From: Deinococcus indicus
GTDB taxonomy: Bacteria > Deinococcota > Deinococci > Deinococcales > Deinococcaceae
DNA length: 64,000 bases
Assembly: GCF_002198095.1 (NCBI RefSeq)
Contig: NZ_NHMK01000016.1
Span: 30,916 to 94,915 of the forward strand
Direction: 5' to 3'
Made by a program: the position numbers and the translations under genes. Shown one piece after another: positions 34,884-43,261 of the stretch (within the stretch, counting starts at the first letter, position 1; every line of letters starts with the position of its first letter). The notes below the pieces were generated by a model. It was not told where the DNA came from, made no database searches, and saw only the letters and a list, made by a program, of their open reading frames with translations.

Positions 34884-35201
34884 GAATTCGCCAACAGAGT
34901 CTGTTTCCAGCCAACTACCCTATCTTCTGCGGAGCTTGATATTGCCCTGCTGAGCGTGGTGTTGGGCTGGATAGACGAGGTTCTGACAGACGAAACTCTC
35001 GAGTGGGAGCTCTTTTGACACGTCCGGGGATAGGCCCCGGACGCTCCCATTTCAGTGATGTCGGGCATAGTTCGACTTTGTTGGCAAATTCGAAAACTGC
35101 TGTTCAGCGGGGCGGATCATCGCGACTCGGCAACGAGAAATGCGGAGTCTGGGAGCCCTCACCTGAATTCGCCAACAGAGTCTAGTTCCAGCCAACTACC
35201 C
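34884..35201. repeat. 37-bp direct repeat flanking a 240-bp gene-free stretch
   Basis: Copies at 34884-34920 and 35165-35201 begin GAATTCGCCAACAGAGTCT and end CCAGCCAACTACCC, with two mismatches. The first abuts the IS1182 transposase start, so they are probably element ends. Between them a hairpin (GTCCGGGG 35022-35029 / CCCCGGAC 35035-35042) is the only other structure in 34861-35249. Confidence 0.65.
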
Positions 35202-35249
35202 CCCATCTGGCCCTCACTGGAATGGTGCTCAGGCCCGTCCAGTGAGGTG

Positions 35250-36488
35250 CTATCTGTTCAGCAGCGTGGCGGCCTGCTCCAGGGCGCTGTCCCGACCAGT
35301 GCGGGCGAGTCTGGCCAAGTCCACGCTGGCTCCCACCTGCGGCGTGATACGGGCTCCCAACGGCTGCTCTGCGGCGTCGAGCATCCGGGCGAAGGTCAAT
35401 TGCAACCCCGAGCCATCGGTCAGGGGAATGAAGCGGGTCGCGGTGTCGCCCACGCCGGCGGTGGCCTCCCCGATCACCTGGGTGGAGGGGCGGCCCAGCA
35501 GGGTCCGGGTGAGGAACTCGGCGGAACTGGCCGTGCCCTCGTCTACCAGCACTGCCAGCGGCCCCGTGTACCGGACCGGCGTCTTGATCCTCGGCTGTTC
35601 CTGCGCCTTGCCGTTCACCAGGTACCGGCCCGCGCCGTATCCGATCTTCGCCGCATCGACACGGGTCTTCAAGAAGAGGGGCGTGGGGTCGGTGAACGCC
35701 CCGGCGCTCAGCAGGAACTCCTCGACACGTCCACCGCTGTTCCAGCGCAGGTCCAAGATGACCCCCTTCGTTCCCGCCGCCTGTACTTTCCGCAGGGCGT
35801 CGTGGACCTGCTGCCCCACGCCCGGCGTGTTGAAATGCCTCAGACGTAACACCGCCAGACCATCTGGCCGCAGGCTCAGGCTGACCGGCGTGACCTGGAG
35901 GGGCGCTGCCGTGAGCACCGTGCTCATCGTCTTGCCCTGTCGCGTCCCCTCAAAGCGGGCGGGTGTGCCCCGGGCCGACGCCCGGCCGAGGGCCGCCTGT
36001 CCGGCCTGACCGTCCAGCGCCACGCCATTCACCCGCCGCAGCACGTCCCCGGCCTTCCACCCGGCCCGCTCGGCGGCGGAGCCGGGCAGCACCTCCAGCA
36101 CCACGCGCCCACCTGCACCCAGGGCTTCCGTGACGGCCCCGAAGGTCCGGCGCTGCCCCTGTTCGCCCAGGAGGAGCTTGCCGACCTCCTCCAACTGGGA
36201 CGGCGTGTAGAAGTTGGTGTGCGCGTCTTTCAGGTCGCCTAGCAACTGCTTGATCAGCCCGTAAGCTTGCTCCGCCGCACACTCGGGCTTGCCGCCGCAG
36301 AGCTTCTGCACCTCTGGCAGGTATTTGCGGCGCAGGTCGCTGGCCCGCACATCAGACGGCCCGCTGTAGAAGGAAGCGAGTTGGTAGACCACCTCGTCGA
36401 ACAGGTCCTGGGCGGTGACGGTGGGCGCCGGGGCCGCCTGCACGCTGGGGGTCAGCGCGAGGGCCAGAACCAGGGCTGCCCTCTTCAC
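35250..36488 (-). CDS. Secreted S41-family (C-terminal processing) protease with PDZ
   Basis: 412 residues. A signal peptide (1-18) precedes a helical N-domain, a PDZ domain (about 125-195, LEVLPGSAAERAGWKAGDVL) and the S41 catalytic core: GVILDLRWNSGGRVEEF, VLVDEGTASSAEFL with the active Ser near 321, and IGEATAGVGDT. Such proteases trim protein C-termini outside the membrane. Its ATG overlaps the stop of the preceding gene (ATGA). It stands in the arm of the peptide system headed by a palindrome at 37347. Confidence 0.82.
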   Translation of the reverse strand: MKRAALVLALALTPSVQAAPAPTVTAQDLFDEVVYQLASFYSGPSDVRASDLRRKYLPEVQKLCGGKPECAAEQAYGLIKQLLGDLKDAHTNFYTPSQLEEVGKLLLGEQGQRRTFGAVTEALGAGGRVVLEVLPGSAAERAGWKAGDVLRRVNGVALDGQAGQAALGRASARGTPARFEGTRQGKTMSTVLTAAPLQVTPVSLSLRPDGLAVLRLRHFNTPGVGQQVHDALRKVQAAGTKGVILDLRWNSGGRVEEFLLSAGAFTDPTPLFLKTRVDAAKIGYGAGRYLVNGKAQEQPRIKTPVRYTGPLAVLVDEGTASSAEFLTRTLLGRPSTQVIGEATAGVGDTATRFIPLTDGSGLQLTFARMLDAAEQPLGARITPQVGASVDLARLARTGRDSALEQAATLLNR

Positions 36489-37303
36489 TCCGGGACCTTT
36501 AAGGTGTCGGCGGGCAGCGTCACGTTGATCCTGGTCTCCAGGTCCTTGATGACGTAGAGGAGAGTGCCGTTCGGCGCGAAGCCCAGCGTCATCCCTGGAA
36601 CCTGCATCCCGCCGATGGCCTGGAAGTTGCCATAGACCGAGATGACTTCGCCTAGGCCCTCAATCGGATACCGCTCGGCCACGATCAGTCCCTGTGAGTT
36701 CAGCAGGTAGGTTGCCTTCACGCCTTTGGTCACGACTTCCAGCACGGTGCCCTTGATTTCGCGGCCTTCCACCTTGAGCCAGGTCTGCTCGCCCAGATTC
36801 TTCACCGATTCGCGGCCCTGGTTGCCCTGCCGCAGGCCAGGAGCACCGTAGAAGAAGGAGTCGGTCAGGCTCTTGGCCTCCTGGCGGGGCAGCGGCACCG
36901 TGCCCGACTGGGGGGTGGACGCGAATGCTCCCTCGGGCGTGAGGAACTGCTCGTTGACGACCTGCTCTCCCTGACGGGTGGTGGCCCGCATCCAGCCGTT
37001 GGCGTAATCCACGCTGGCCACGCTGCCCAGTACCAGCACCGGCTGGCCCTGCGCGTCCACGAAGGTCATCTCGGAGCGCTGCTGCATGGTGCGCAGCCCC
37101 CGGAGAGAGTCGCCGCCGTTGGCCTTCAGCGCCCTGTCCAGCAGAGCGCGGCCAGCCTGGGCCTGAGTCTGGGCAGGTTGCACAGCGGGGACAGCGGGGC
37201 GGGCGACGGGCGGCGCACCGGCCCCCCCGGCCTGCACGGCGCCGGAAAGCAGCAGGGCGGAGAGGGTAGCGGCGGACAGCCATTGACGGGGGACAGTCTT
37301 CAT
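36485..37303 (-). CDS. Secreted protein with a LolA-like/outer-membrane lipoprotein-sorting fold
   Basis: 272 residues. Signal peptide 1-26, then a Pro/Ala/Gln-rich linker, then a domain starting ALLDRALKANGGDSLRGLRT, a pattern seen in LolA/LolB-like periplasmic proteins, with MTFVDAQGQPVLVLG and VYGNFQAIGGMQVPGMTL strands. It could carry lipids or act as a chaperone. It is coupled to the S41 protease and preceded by the CGGCCTATATC palindrome. Confidence 0.55.
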   Translation of the reverse strand: MKTVPRQWLSAATLSALLLSGAVQAGGAGAPPVARPAVPAVQPAQTQAQAGRALLDRALKANGGDSLRGLRTMQQRSEMTFVDAQGQPVLVLGSVASVDYANGWMRATTRQGEQVVNEQFLTPEGAFASTPQSGTVPLPRQEAKSLTDSFFYGAPGLRQGNQGRESVKNLGEQTWLKVEGREIKGTVLEVVTKGVKATYLLNSQGLIVAERYPIEGLGEVISVYGNFQAIGGMQVPGMTLGFAPNGTLLYVIKDLETRINVTLPADTLKVPE

Positions 37304-37346
37304 CCCCTGACGCTACCGGGCAATGCACGCCCCGCCTACGCACCAA

Positions 37347-37372
37347 CGGCCTATATCTTTCGATATAGGCCG
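37347..37372. promoter_or_regulatory. Palindrome CGGCCTATATC-TTTC-GATATAGGCCG, copy 1
   Basis: A perfect 11-bp inverted repeat 44 bp before the start at 37303. Nearly the same site (GGCCTATATC-TTTC-GACATACGCC) lies at 40111-40134 between the divergent peptide and sensor kinase genes. It is probably the binding site of a dimeric regulator, best candidate the LuxR-type regulator at 41441; a terminator role is also possible here. Confidence 0.6.
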
Positions 37373-37401
37373 TATGCAGGTGCAGTGGAAATGAGCAAAC
37401 C

Positions 37402-38154
37402 TCAGGGGCGGTAAAGGTACGTCACGCTCAGGCCGGTGGTCGTGCGGCCCCCGGTGACGTTCAGGGTTGTGCGGGCCTGGAGGCTGTTCTGCTCGTCAAT
37501 CTTGTACGCCCCGCCCAGTCCCAGGGTGGTTGAGGGAACGGTCAGGGTGCCGAAGGTCAGACTCTGAACGGCGTCTGTCCGTAGCGTCACAGCCTCGTTC
37601 ACCACGAAGCTCACACCCGCACCGGCGCTGACGGACGCGGCGCCTTCCGGGCGCCAGATCGCGGCCAGCGTGCCGTCCAGAATGACCGGGTCGCGCAGCA
37701 AAGAGGCAGAGGCGCTGCCCGTCACAGCCCAGCCGCCGCCCGCCACTGGGAGAGACACGTCCAGTCCCAGCGCCGGAGCGTACCGCCCCTCGAAGGTGTA
37801 CTGCGCGCCCACGTCCAGGCCATTCCAGTTCAGGCGGGAAGCCGCGTCCACGGTGTCACCGTTCAGGGTCTCGGTTCTTGCCCCGCCGATACCGGTGGAG
37901 GCCGTCACCACGAAGCGTTCCGTCACGTTGTAGCTGGCGCTGAGTCCCAGCCCGCCCGACACGCTGGAAGTCAGGCCCTCCGGTGTCTGCCGGAGGTCAG
38001 GGGCGTATCCGGCACTGACGCTGAAACTGGCGCTGCCCGCCCCCGTCCGGGGCCGCTGGAGGGGGTCGATGGGTTGCAGGTTCTGAGCGCCCGCTCCACT
38101 GAAACTGACGAGCGAGGCCAGTAGCCCCGCCCGCCATCGGTTGTTCTTGAACAT
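37402..38154 (-). CDS. Secreted outer-membrane beta-barrel-like protein
   Basis: 250 residues. Signal peptide (1-23) then alternating hydrophobic strands with Gly/Ser/Thr (SVSGGLGLSASYNVTERFVV, GLGGAYKIDEQNSLQARTTL) ending in an aromatic residue (VTYLYRP), as in outer-membrane barrels. It is 2 nt downstream of the C39 peptidase gene and may be the exit pore for the peptides or a receptor. Confidence 0.6.
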   Translation of the reverse strand: MFKNNRWRAGLLASLVSFSGAGAQNLQPIDPLQRPRTGAGSASFSVSAGYAPDLRQTPEGLTSSVSGGLGLSASYNVTERFVVTASTGIGGARTETLNGDTVDAASRLNWNGLDVGAQYTFEGRYAPALGLDVSLPVAGGGWAVTGSASASLLRDPVILDGTLAAIWRPEGAASVSAGAGVSFVVNEAVTLRTDAVQSLTFGTLTVPSTTLGLGGAYKIDEQNSLQARTTLNVTGGRTTTGLSVTYLYRP

Positions 38155-38156
38155 GG

Positions 38157-38750
38157 TCAGGCTCCTGTCTTGAGGCGTTCGAGGCGTTCTCTGTACTTAC
38201 TGAGTTGCAGTGCCACCTGGGTCCGGGCCTGAGTGGCTTCAGCTTCCGAGGGTTCTGGAATCAGGACGACCCCGTTCCAGGCGTTCAGGAAGTTGCGGAT
38301 GGGTTGCGAGCGCACGCCCCAACTGGGGTCGGCCAGCAGCACGTTCTGGTCGTCCACCGCCAGCACGAGGTAGTAGTGCCCCTTCGGATAGACGACGTTT
38401 GCTACCACCGGCAGCCCTTGCGCCAGCACGCCGCGCAGTTGCTCCAGCGTGAGCTTGTACCCCGCTGAGGGGACGTTCTCGGTAGTCAGGGCGTTCCGCA
38501 GGGCCAGTAGGGTGATGCCTTCCACCACTTCCTTTCCGCGTGCCTGCATATCGGCCACCGAACGCTCTGCGAGGGTCTGCTCGGCCACGGGCTGCCCGTA
38601 GTAGTGGGTGAGCAGGGTTGCCAGAGCAGCCGGGCCGCAGGTGAAGTCGGAAGTCTGGCCGACGACGGAGGAGTAGCGGAGGGTGCGGTAGTCGGCGGAA
38701 GCAGAGGAGAAAAGGATCATCAGCGCGACCACAAAACGCTTACGGAGCAA
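38157..38750 (-). CDS. C39-family (double-glycine-type) peptidase
   Basis: 197 residues. Short signal segment, then the papain-like C39 catalytic set: QTSDFTCGPAAL (Cys38), PKGHYYLVLAVD (His125) and LLADPSWG (Asp141). It has no ABC transporter parts, so it is a stand-alone peptidase. C39 enzymes remove leaders from bacteriocin precursors. Two precursor-like genes lie 0.6-1.3 kb upstream on the same strand, which suggests they are its substrates. It overlaps the membrane protein gene by 11 nt. Confidence 0.75.
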   Translation of the reverse strand: MLRKRFVVALMILFSSASADYRTLRYSSVVGQTSDFTCGPAALATLLTHYYGQPVAEQTLAERSVADMQARGKEVVEGITLLALRNALTTENVPSAGYKLTLEQLRGVLAQGLPVVANVVYPKGHYYLVLAVDDQNVLLADPSWGVRSQPIRNFLNAWNGVVLIPEPSEAEATQARTQVALQLSKYRERLERLKTGA

Positions 38751-39198
38751 GCTTATCCCTCCCGATGAAGGCGACTAGGGCTGCGAACATGGAAGGCATC
38801 ACGCCATAGCTCAGTACGCTGCGAATGACTTCGGAAGCGCTGAGCGCCGTTGGGAGGACCAAGATCAAGGTAATGAAGGCGGCCAGAGCGAGCTTTCGGG
38901 CACGTGTATGGGCCCGCAGATGATAGGGAGCCTGCTGGGGGTGGATACGGTGCGCGAACAACTGATAGCTGAGTGCCATAGAAGTCGTGAGAATGAGCGC
39001 CTGAGCAATGTTCTCCATGTATTCACCGGGAGAAACTCGCTGCGCCAAAAGAAAGATCACAGGAAGGAAGATAACTCTGCCAATGGCGACAGGAAGAAAG
39101 CGACGAGGGTTCACATAGTAGACATTGTTGTATGACTCCCAAAGAATGAGCATAGGGGTCACAAACAGAGATACGATGATAAAGACGAGCAACTCCAC
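38740..39198 (-). CDS. Membrane protein, four to five helices
   Basis: 152 residues with hydrophobic segments at about 3-20, 38-55, 62-80, 105-125 and 130-148. ATG 39198. It shares an operon with the C39 peptidase (11-nt overlap). No family recognised; a role in peptide transport or immunity is inferred only from place. Confidence 0.55.
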   Translation of the reverse strand: MELLVFIIVSLFVTPMLILWESYNNVYYVNPRRFLPVAIGRVIFLPVIFLLAQRVSPGEYMENIAQALILTTSMALSYQLFAHRIHPQQAPYHLRAHTRARKLALAAFITLILVLPTALSASEVIRSVLSYGVMPSMFAALVAFIGRDKLAP

Positions 39199-39236
39199 AA
39201 GATCCTCCGAGGGCAGCGGACACTATCGTGCAGACG

Positions 39237-39273
39237 CCGGAGTACAGCACATGGCGGTATGGCTGTACTCCGG
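39237..39273. terminator. Hairpin between precursor genes and processing genes
   Basis: CCGGAGTACAGC (39237-39248) pairs exactly with 39262-39273. It lies between the second precursor gene (ending 39318) and the membrane/C39 genes (from 39198). Placed here it would reduce read-through and keep precursors in excess of the processing proteins, as in bacteriocin operons. Confidence 0.5.
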
Positions 39274-39317
39274 TTTAGTCTTCCATTACGAATGGTTCGG
39301 CTCTGCCCTGAGTGAGT

Positions 39318-39680
39318 TCAAGGGTTCTCAGCAAACCAACCGCCGACTGCTGCACCGGTACCGAAACCAACTCCCCCAGCGATCCACATGGCGGCCTTTT
39401 GCGCAGTTTCGCGACAGGCAGTGTTGGCCGCACAGCGAACGCCCGCTGCGATCACGACTTGAATGAATTCGCCTTCGACGGCTTCAAGCTCTTCGTCAGA
39501 TAAAGTTTTCACATCCCTCAATACCAGGGAGTAGAGGGGGGTTTGAAAGGAAAAAGCTACGACGTTCTTGGTAGAGAAGGTCTGTGTATCTGCGAGTTTC
39601 GGCTGAGAAATCGCGGAGGCAGTGGCAGACACACAGAGAGTCAGTGCGCTCATCAGGACGGCAATCAGTTTACTTTTCAT
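39318..39680 (-). CDS. Putative secreted peptide precursor B
   Basis: 120 residues. Signal peptide (about 1-23), a spacer, then LSDEELEAVEGEF (60-72), very like the end of bacteriocin leaders of the NHLP/Nif11 type, which read LSDEELEAVAGG. The presumed core (from about 72) has Cys83 and Cys89 in RCAANTACR and a Gly/Ala-rich hydrophobic end (IAGGVGFGTGAAVGGWF). Cys spacing and distance from the GEF motif equal those of precursor A. A pore-forming or signalling peptide is possible. Confidence 0.6.
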   Translation of the reverse strand: MKSKLIAVLMSALTLCVSATASAISQPKLADTQTFSTKNVVAFSFQTPLYSLVLRDVKTLSDEELEAVEGEFIQVVIAAGVRCAANTACRETAQKAAMWIAGGVGFGTGAAVGGWFAENP

Positions 39681-39713
39681 GGTTTTCCTCTTGATGGTAG
39701 ATAGAGATGTGGA

Positions 39714-40055
39714 TCAGGGGAGCCAATCGGCGACTTTAACCTGGACATACTCCATAAGGAAGCCCGATGCGAAGCTGCCAGCGGCTGTCCCCACGACTTT
39801 CAAGCAGCCAGTGCTTGCAGCGCAGGCACGAGCAGCCGTAGCCACAAGGGCCACGAATTCGCCTTTCGCTGCGTCCATCTCAGCATCGGTCAGCTCCTGG
39901 GGCAACTCGGTCTTGGTGAAGATGCTGGGCGTGGTCTTCCGTGCTACCTGAGCATAGCTAACGCGAAAATCCTGAGCGGGAACAGCTTGCACGGCGGTAG
40001 CGCCAGCAGTGGGAGCGAGGATCAGGGCCGACAGGAGCAGTGCTTCCATTCTCAT
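39714..40055 (-). CDS. Putative secreted peptide precursor A
   Basis: 113 residues. Signal peptide (about 1-24), spacer, LTDAEMDAAKGEF (55-67), then the core with Cys78 and Cys84 in RACAASTGCLK and a hydrophobic end (GTAAGSFASGFLMEYVQV). It is homologous to precursor B: leader-like motif, C-A-A-[ST/NT]-x-C loop and spacing all match. It is first in the reverse operon and is divergent from the sensor kinase; the palindrome at 40111 lies between. Confidence 0.6.
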   Translation of the reverse strand: MRMEALLLSALILAPTAGATAVQAVPAQDFRVSYAQVARKTTPSIFTKTELPQELTDAEMDAAKGEFVALVATAARACAASTGCLKVVGTAAGSFASGFLMEYVQVKVADWLP

Positions 40056-40110
40056 ACGTGAGCAATCTACTCATCTGATCCCCATCTGCCATCTCCCAGA
40101 AGACATAGCT

Positions 40111-40134
40111 GGCCTATATCTTTCGACATACGCC
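40111..40134. promoter_or_regulatory. Palindrome GGCCTATATC-TTTC-GACATACGCC, copy 2
   Basis: Lies 56 bp before the precursor A start on one side and 33 bp before the -10 box (TACACT) of the kinase operon on the other, so it can control both directions. Its left half and loop are identical to the site at 37347; two bases differ in the right half. Confidence 0.6.
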
Positions 40135-40179
40135 CCCAGCAGACGCGCGGCCTCATCCTGCCCCCCTACACTGTCCTTC

Positions 40180-40212
40180 ATGCTGTCTCTTCACCCCTCT
40201 GAAACACCATGA
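40180..40212 (+). CDS. Ten-residue leader peptide, leaderless, coupled to the sensor kinase
   Basis: TACACT (40167-40172) lies 7 nt before ATG 40180. The frame MLSLHPSETP ends in TGA (40210-40212) that overlaps the kinase ATG at 40209 (ATGA). The kinase itself lacks a good ribosome site, so ribosomes that start on this short leaderless frame probably hand over to it. Confidence 0.5.
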   Translation: MLSLHPSETP

Positions 40213-41444
40213 CGGCGCGTGCTTACCTGAACCGACCAGAGGTCCGGGCATTTCTCCATCGTCCCCGCGTGACACCCATCGTGCTGTTCGCGGGGCTGGG
40301 CGTCCTGACGACCTTCCTGCGCAGTCTGGTCATCAGTCCGGTGGACACCAGCACGCTGCCCCTGCTGGACGCCGGACATGTGCTCCTGCGCGTGCTGGTC
40401 GCCGGACTGGGATTCGCGGCGGTCCTGTGGGCCATCCGGCCCGGTCAGCGCGGACGACCCGAGATCGTCCTGCTGCTGCTGGCGACCCTGGTGTTCTCCG
40501 TCCTCGTGGTCTGGGCCGACCGTCCGGCGGCGGTCCTGATGGTCACGCCCATCGTGGCGCGTTACTGGCTGACCCTGCGGCAGACCCTCGGTCTGTTCGC
40601 GGCGCTGTTCGTGGGCAGTCTGCTGACCTACATCCTGATTCCCCCGCTGCCCACCTTCACCAGTCCGGACGAATGGTCTGGGCTGCTGGGATTGGTGGTC
40701 GTCACCCTGACCCAGGGGGGCTTCACCTACGCGGCCTTCGAGTTCATGCTCCAGAACGAGGAGAAGCAGGAGGCCCTGCGCCGGGCCTACCGCGAGTTGC
40801 ACGCCTACCAGGCGCTGGAGTTGCAGCACGCGGCCCTGGAGGAACGTGCCCACCTCTCACGCGAACTGCACGACACGCTGGGTCATCAACTGACGGCCCT
40901 GCGGCTCGAAGCCCAGCGTGTCCGCAAGCTCCAGCAGAGGGCAGGCGGCACCGACCCCCGGATCACGGTGTCCCTCGACAACGTGATGGCACGCAGCGGC
41001 GAGGCCCTGGAGCAGCTTCAGGAGGTGGTGTCTACCCTGAAAGCACCGCAACTTGACGGGACGCTGTACCAGGCCCTGCGTGATCTGGCCCAGACCTGGC
41101 CTGACCCGGTGACGCTGACCCTGGAAGGTGAGGAACCCGCCCTGCCGTCCTCGCACAAACTCGCCCTGTACCGGGGGTTGCAGGAAGCCCTGACGAATGC
41201 CCACAAGCACGCGCCCGATCAGCCTGTGGCTGCCCGGCTGTCCCACGACAGGCGAGAACTCCGCCTTTCGGTCCGCAATCCGCGCTGCCCCGCCCACGCC
41301 GGCTGGACGGAGCACCCACGTGGGGGCGCGGGGCTGGCCGGGTTGCGTTCGCGCCTGGAGGCGCTCGGCGGTTCGCTCCAGGTAACTCAAGACGAGGAGG
41401 TCTTCGAGCTATGTCTGACCCTACCCTTCCCGGCCCAGGCGTGA
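40209..41444 (+). CDS. Membrane sensor histidine kinase (HisKA_3/NarL type)
   Basis: 411 residues. Six hydrophobic helices (about 22-44, 55-75, 84-102, 108-122, 126-146, 158-178) form the sensor part, without a large outside loop. A coiled coil leads to HisKA_3 with His221 (SRELHDTLGHQLTALR), then the ATPase part (LQEALTNAHKHA as N box, GAGLAGLRSRLEALGG as G box). This build is usual for kinases that sense cell-envelope stress or peptides. The regulator gene overlaps its end. Confidence 0.85.
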   Translation: MTARAYLNRPEVRAFLHRPRVTPIVLFAGLGVLTTFLRSLVISPVDTSTLPLLDAGHVLLRVLVAGLGFAAVLWAIRPGQRGRPEIVLLLLATLVFSVLVVWADRPAAVLMVTPIVARYWLTLRQTLGLFAALFVGSLLTYILIPPLPTFTSPDEWSGLLGLVVVTLTQGGFTYAAFEFMLQNEEKQEALRRAYRELHAYQALELQHAALEERAHLSRELHDTLGHQLTALRLEAQRVRKLQQRAGGTDPRITVSLDNVMARSGEALEQLQEVVSTLKAPQLDGTLYQALRDLAQTWPDPVTLTLEGEEPALPSSHKLALYRGLQEALTNAHKHAPDQPVAARLSHDRRELRLSVRNPRCPAHAGWTEHPRGGAGLAGLRSRLEALGGSLQVTQDEEVFELCLTLPFPAQA

Positions 41445-42091
41445 CGCCCCTGCGGGTCCTGATCGTGGATGACCAGCCCCTCGTGCGGCAGGGTCTGGCC
41501 TCGCTGCTCGACTTGGAAGACGACGTTCAGGTACTGGCCCAGGCCGAGAACGGACGGCAGGCGCTGGACCTCGCGGACGAGTTGCGTCCCGACGTGGTGC
41601 TGATGGACGTGCGGATGCCGGTGATGGACGGCATTCAGGCCACAGCGGAATTCCGCCGGAGGCATGGTCCCCCGGTGGTGCTGCTGACCACCTTCGAGGA
41701 GGTGGAGGACATGACGGGCGGTCTGAACGCCGGGGCGGCGGGCTACCTGTTCAAGAGCGCGGAGATCGACGAGATTCTGGACGCGCTGTGGCGCGTCCAC
41801 CGGGGTGAGAAGGTCATTCACGCCAGAGTCGCGCAGGCACTCGCGCAGCAGTTGCGGCTGCCGGCCCGCCTGGAACCCAGCGGCGCCCTGACCGGGCGCG
41901 AGGTGCAGGTGATCCGGGCCCTGGCCGCCGGGCAGCCCAACAAACGCATCGGGCAGCAGATGGGTATCAGCGAGGGAACCGTGAAGGTCCACGTGAGCAA
42001 CATCCTGGCGAAGCTGGGCGCAGGCAACCGCACCGAGGCGGTACGGCGGGCGATGGAGCTGGGGCTGCTGAGTGAGGAAACTGGAGGCTGA
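41441..42091 (+). CDS. NarL/LuxR-type response regulator
   Basis: 216 residues from GTG 41441 (GTGA overlap with the kinase stop); ATG 41411 is an alternative giving 226. Receiver domain with VLIVDDQPLVR, the phospho-acceptor Asp56 (VVLMDVRMP) and LLTTFEE; then a LuxR helix-turn-helix (LTGREVQVIRALAAG, GISEGTVKVHVSNILAKLG). It is the best candidate to bind the palindromes at 37347 and 40111. Confidence 0.87.
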   Translation: MTPLRVLIVDDQPLVRQGLASLLDLEDDVQVLAQAENGRQALDLADELRPDVVLMDVRMPVMDGIQATAEFRRRHGPPVVLLTTFEEVEDMTGGLNAGAAGYLFKSAEIDEILDALWRVHRGEKVIHARVAQALAQQLRLPARLEPSGALTGREVQVIRALAAGQPNKRIGQQMGISEGTVKVHVSNILAKLGAGNRTEAVRRAMELGLLSEETGG

Positions 42092-42142
42092 ACCAGCGGC
42101 AGCCCACGGCACAGGTGGGCCGTTGCTCGTCCGCCAGGGAAA

Positions 42143-42404
42143 GGCCGAAGAACAAGGAGAACGGCGGGTGGTGCGGATGAGGCCTCAATGCTTCCGTCAG
42201 CGAACCGGACGCCCCTCCCCACCCTGGGGCGGACACGGTCAAGTCCCATTCCGATCCGCAGATCGGCGTGTCCCAATTGAACAGTCCTTCAGAGGGGACA
42301 GCTCACGGGCATGATGAACACGAACAAAAACGGCTCTGGATTTCAGGAGGTTCAAATGGGACAGCGCGCCGCCATCTATTGCCGGGTCTCGACCGACGAC
42401 CAGT
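42143..42404 (+). repeat. Partial, inverted copy of the serine-recombinase element
   Basis: About 250 bp are nearly identical to the reverse complement of 53234-53482, the 5' end of the recombinase element. They include the ribosome site AGGAGG and the first codons MGQRAAIYCRVST, after which the gene is cut by the next IS. Two inverted copies 11 kb apart flank the plasmid core. Confidence 0.75.
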
Positions 42405-42492
42405 CTTGGGGGTCGCGTCTCAGCACCTGACACTTCACGAGAAATGGCGTCCTGAACGCAGTGCGACATGACAAAGGGCGGTATCTGGGTCT

Positions 42493-43261
42493 GTGACGAG
42501 CCCCGATACTGCCCGCTTCCATGCTGACACGTTGGCCACCTACCTGCACACTCGCTGGCCACACCGCCGTACGGACGCGCTCCGTCGTCTTGCCGAAGTG
42601 CTCCTGGCCGTGCTCCAGGCCGAGTCCACGCTTCACCGCAAGATCGCGCTTCATCTCCCTAGATCAGCCACGTTGGAATCAAAAACCCGGACGGTGGCCC
42701 GCGTGTTCCACGACGCTCAGCTCACGCCGCAGGACGTCACAGACGTCCTGCTTCCCTTGCTGCCCGACGGCAAGCTCACCGTGATCATGGACCGCACCAC
42801 CTGGCACTATGGCCAGACGCCGCTGAACATCCTCGTCTTGGGCGTATTACTTGGGGGCGCGGTGATTCCCCTCGTCTGGTTGATTCTGCCGCATCAAGGC
42901 AACAGCTGCACTGCTGCCCGGATCCTGCTGGTCGCCCGGCTCCTCAAGGTGATGCCAGCCCGCCGCTGGGCCGTGTTGATTGCGGACCGGGAGTTCGTGG
43001 GGCGCGAGTGGTGCTCGTTTCTGCGCTGGAAACGCATCCGGCACTGTATCCACATCCGGGAGAACATCAGAATTGAGGATGAACTGGTGCGAGACCTGTT
43101 CACGACGATGCAACCGGGACAGGTGCGCACCCTGTTCGAGCGGACGTGGGTGTATGGGGGCTGGATGCACGTGGTCATCACCCTGTCCCCTGCGGGGGAC
43201 AGGGTGATCGTGGCATCTGATTTGCCCGTCCTGGATGTGTTGCGGACCTATCGGCTCAGAC
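42493..43261 (+). pseudogene. IS4-type transposase, C-terminus lost
   Basis: The frame shows LTVIMDRTTWHYG (first Asp), WAVLIADREFVGREW (second Asp) and VIVASDLPVLDVLRTYRLR, where the catalytic Glu region (normally WGIECTFSAMKSRGL) should follow. Instead unrelated sequence begins at about 43262. The 5' flank from 42405 belongs to this IS. Confidence 0.7.
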
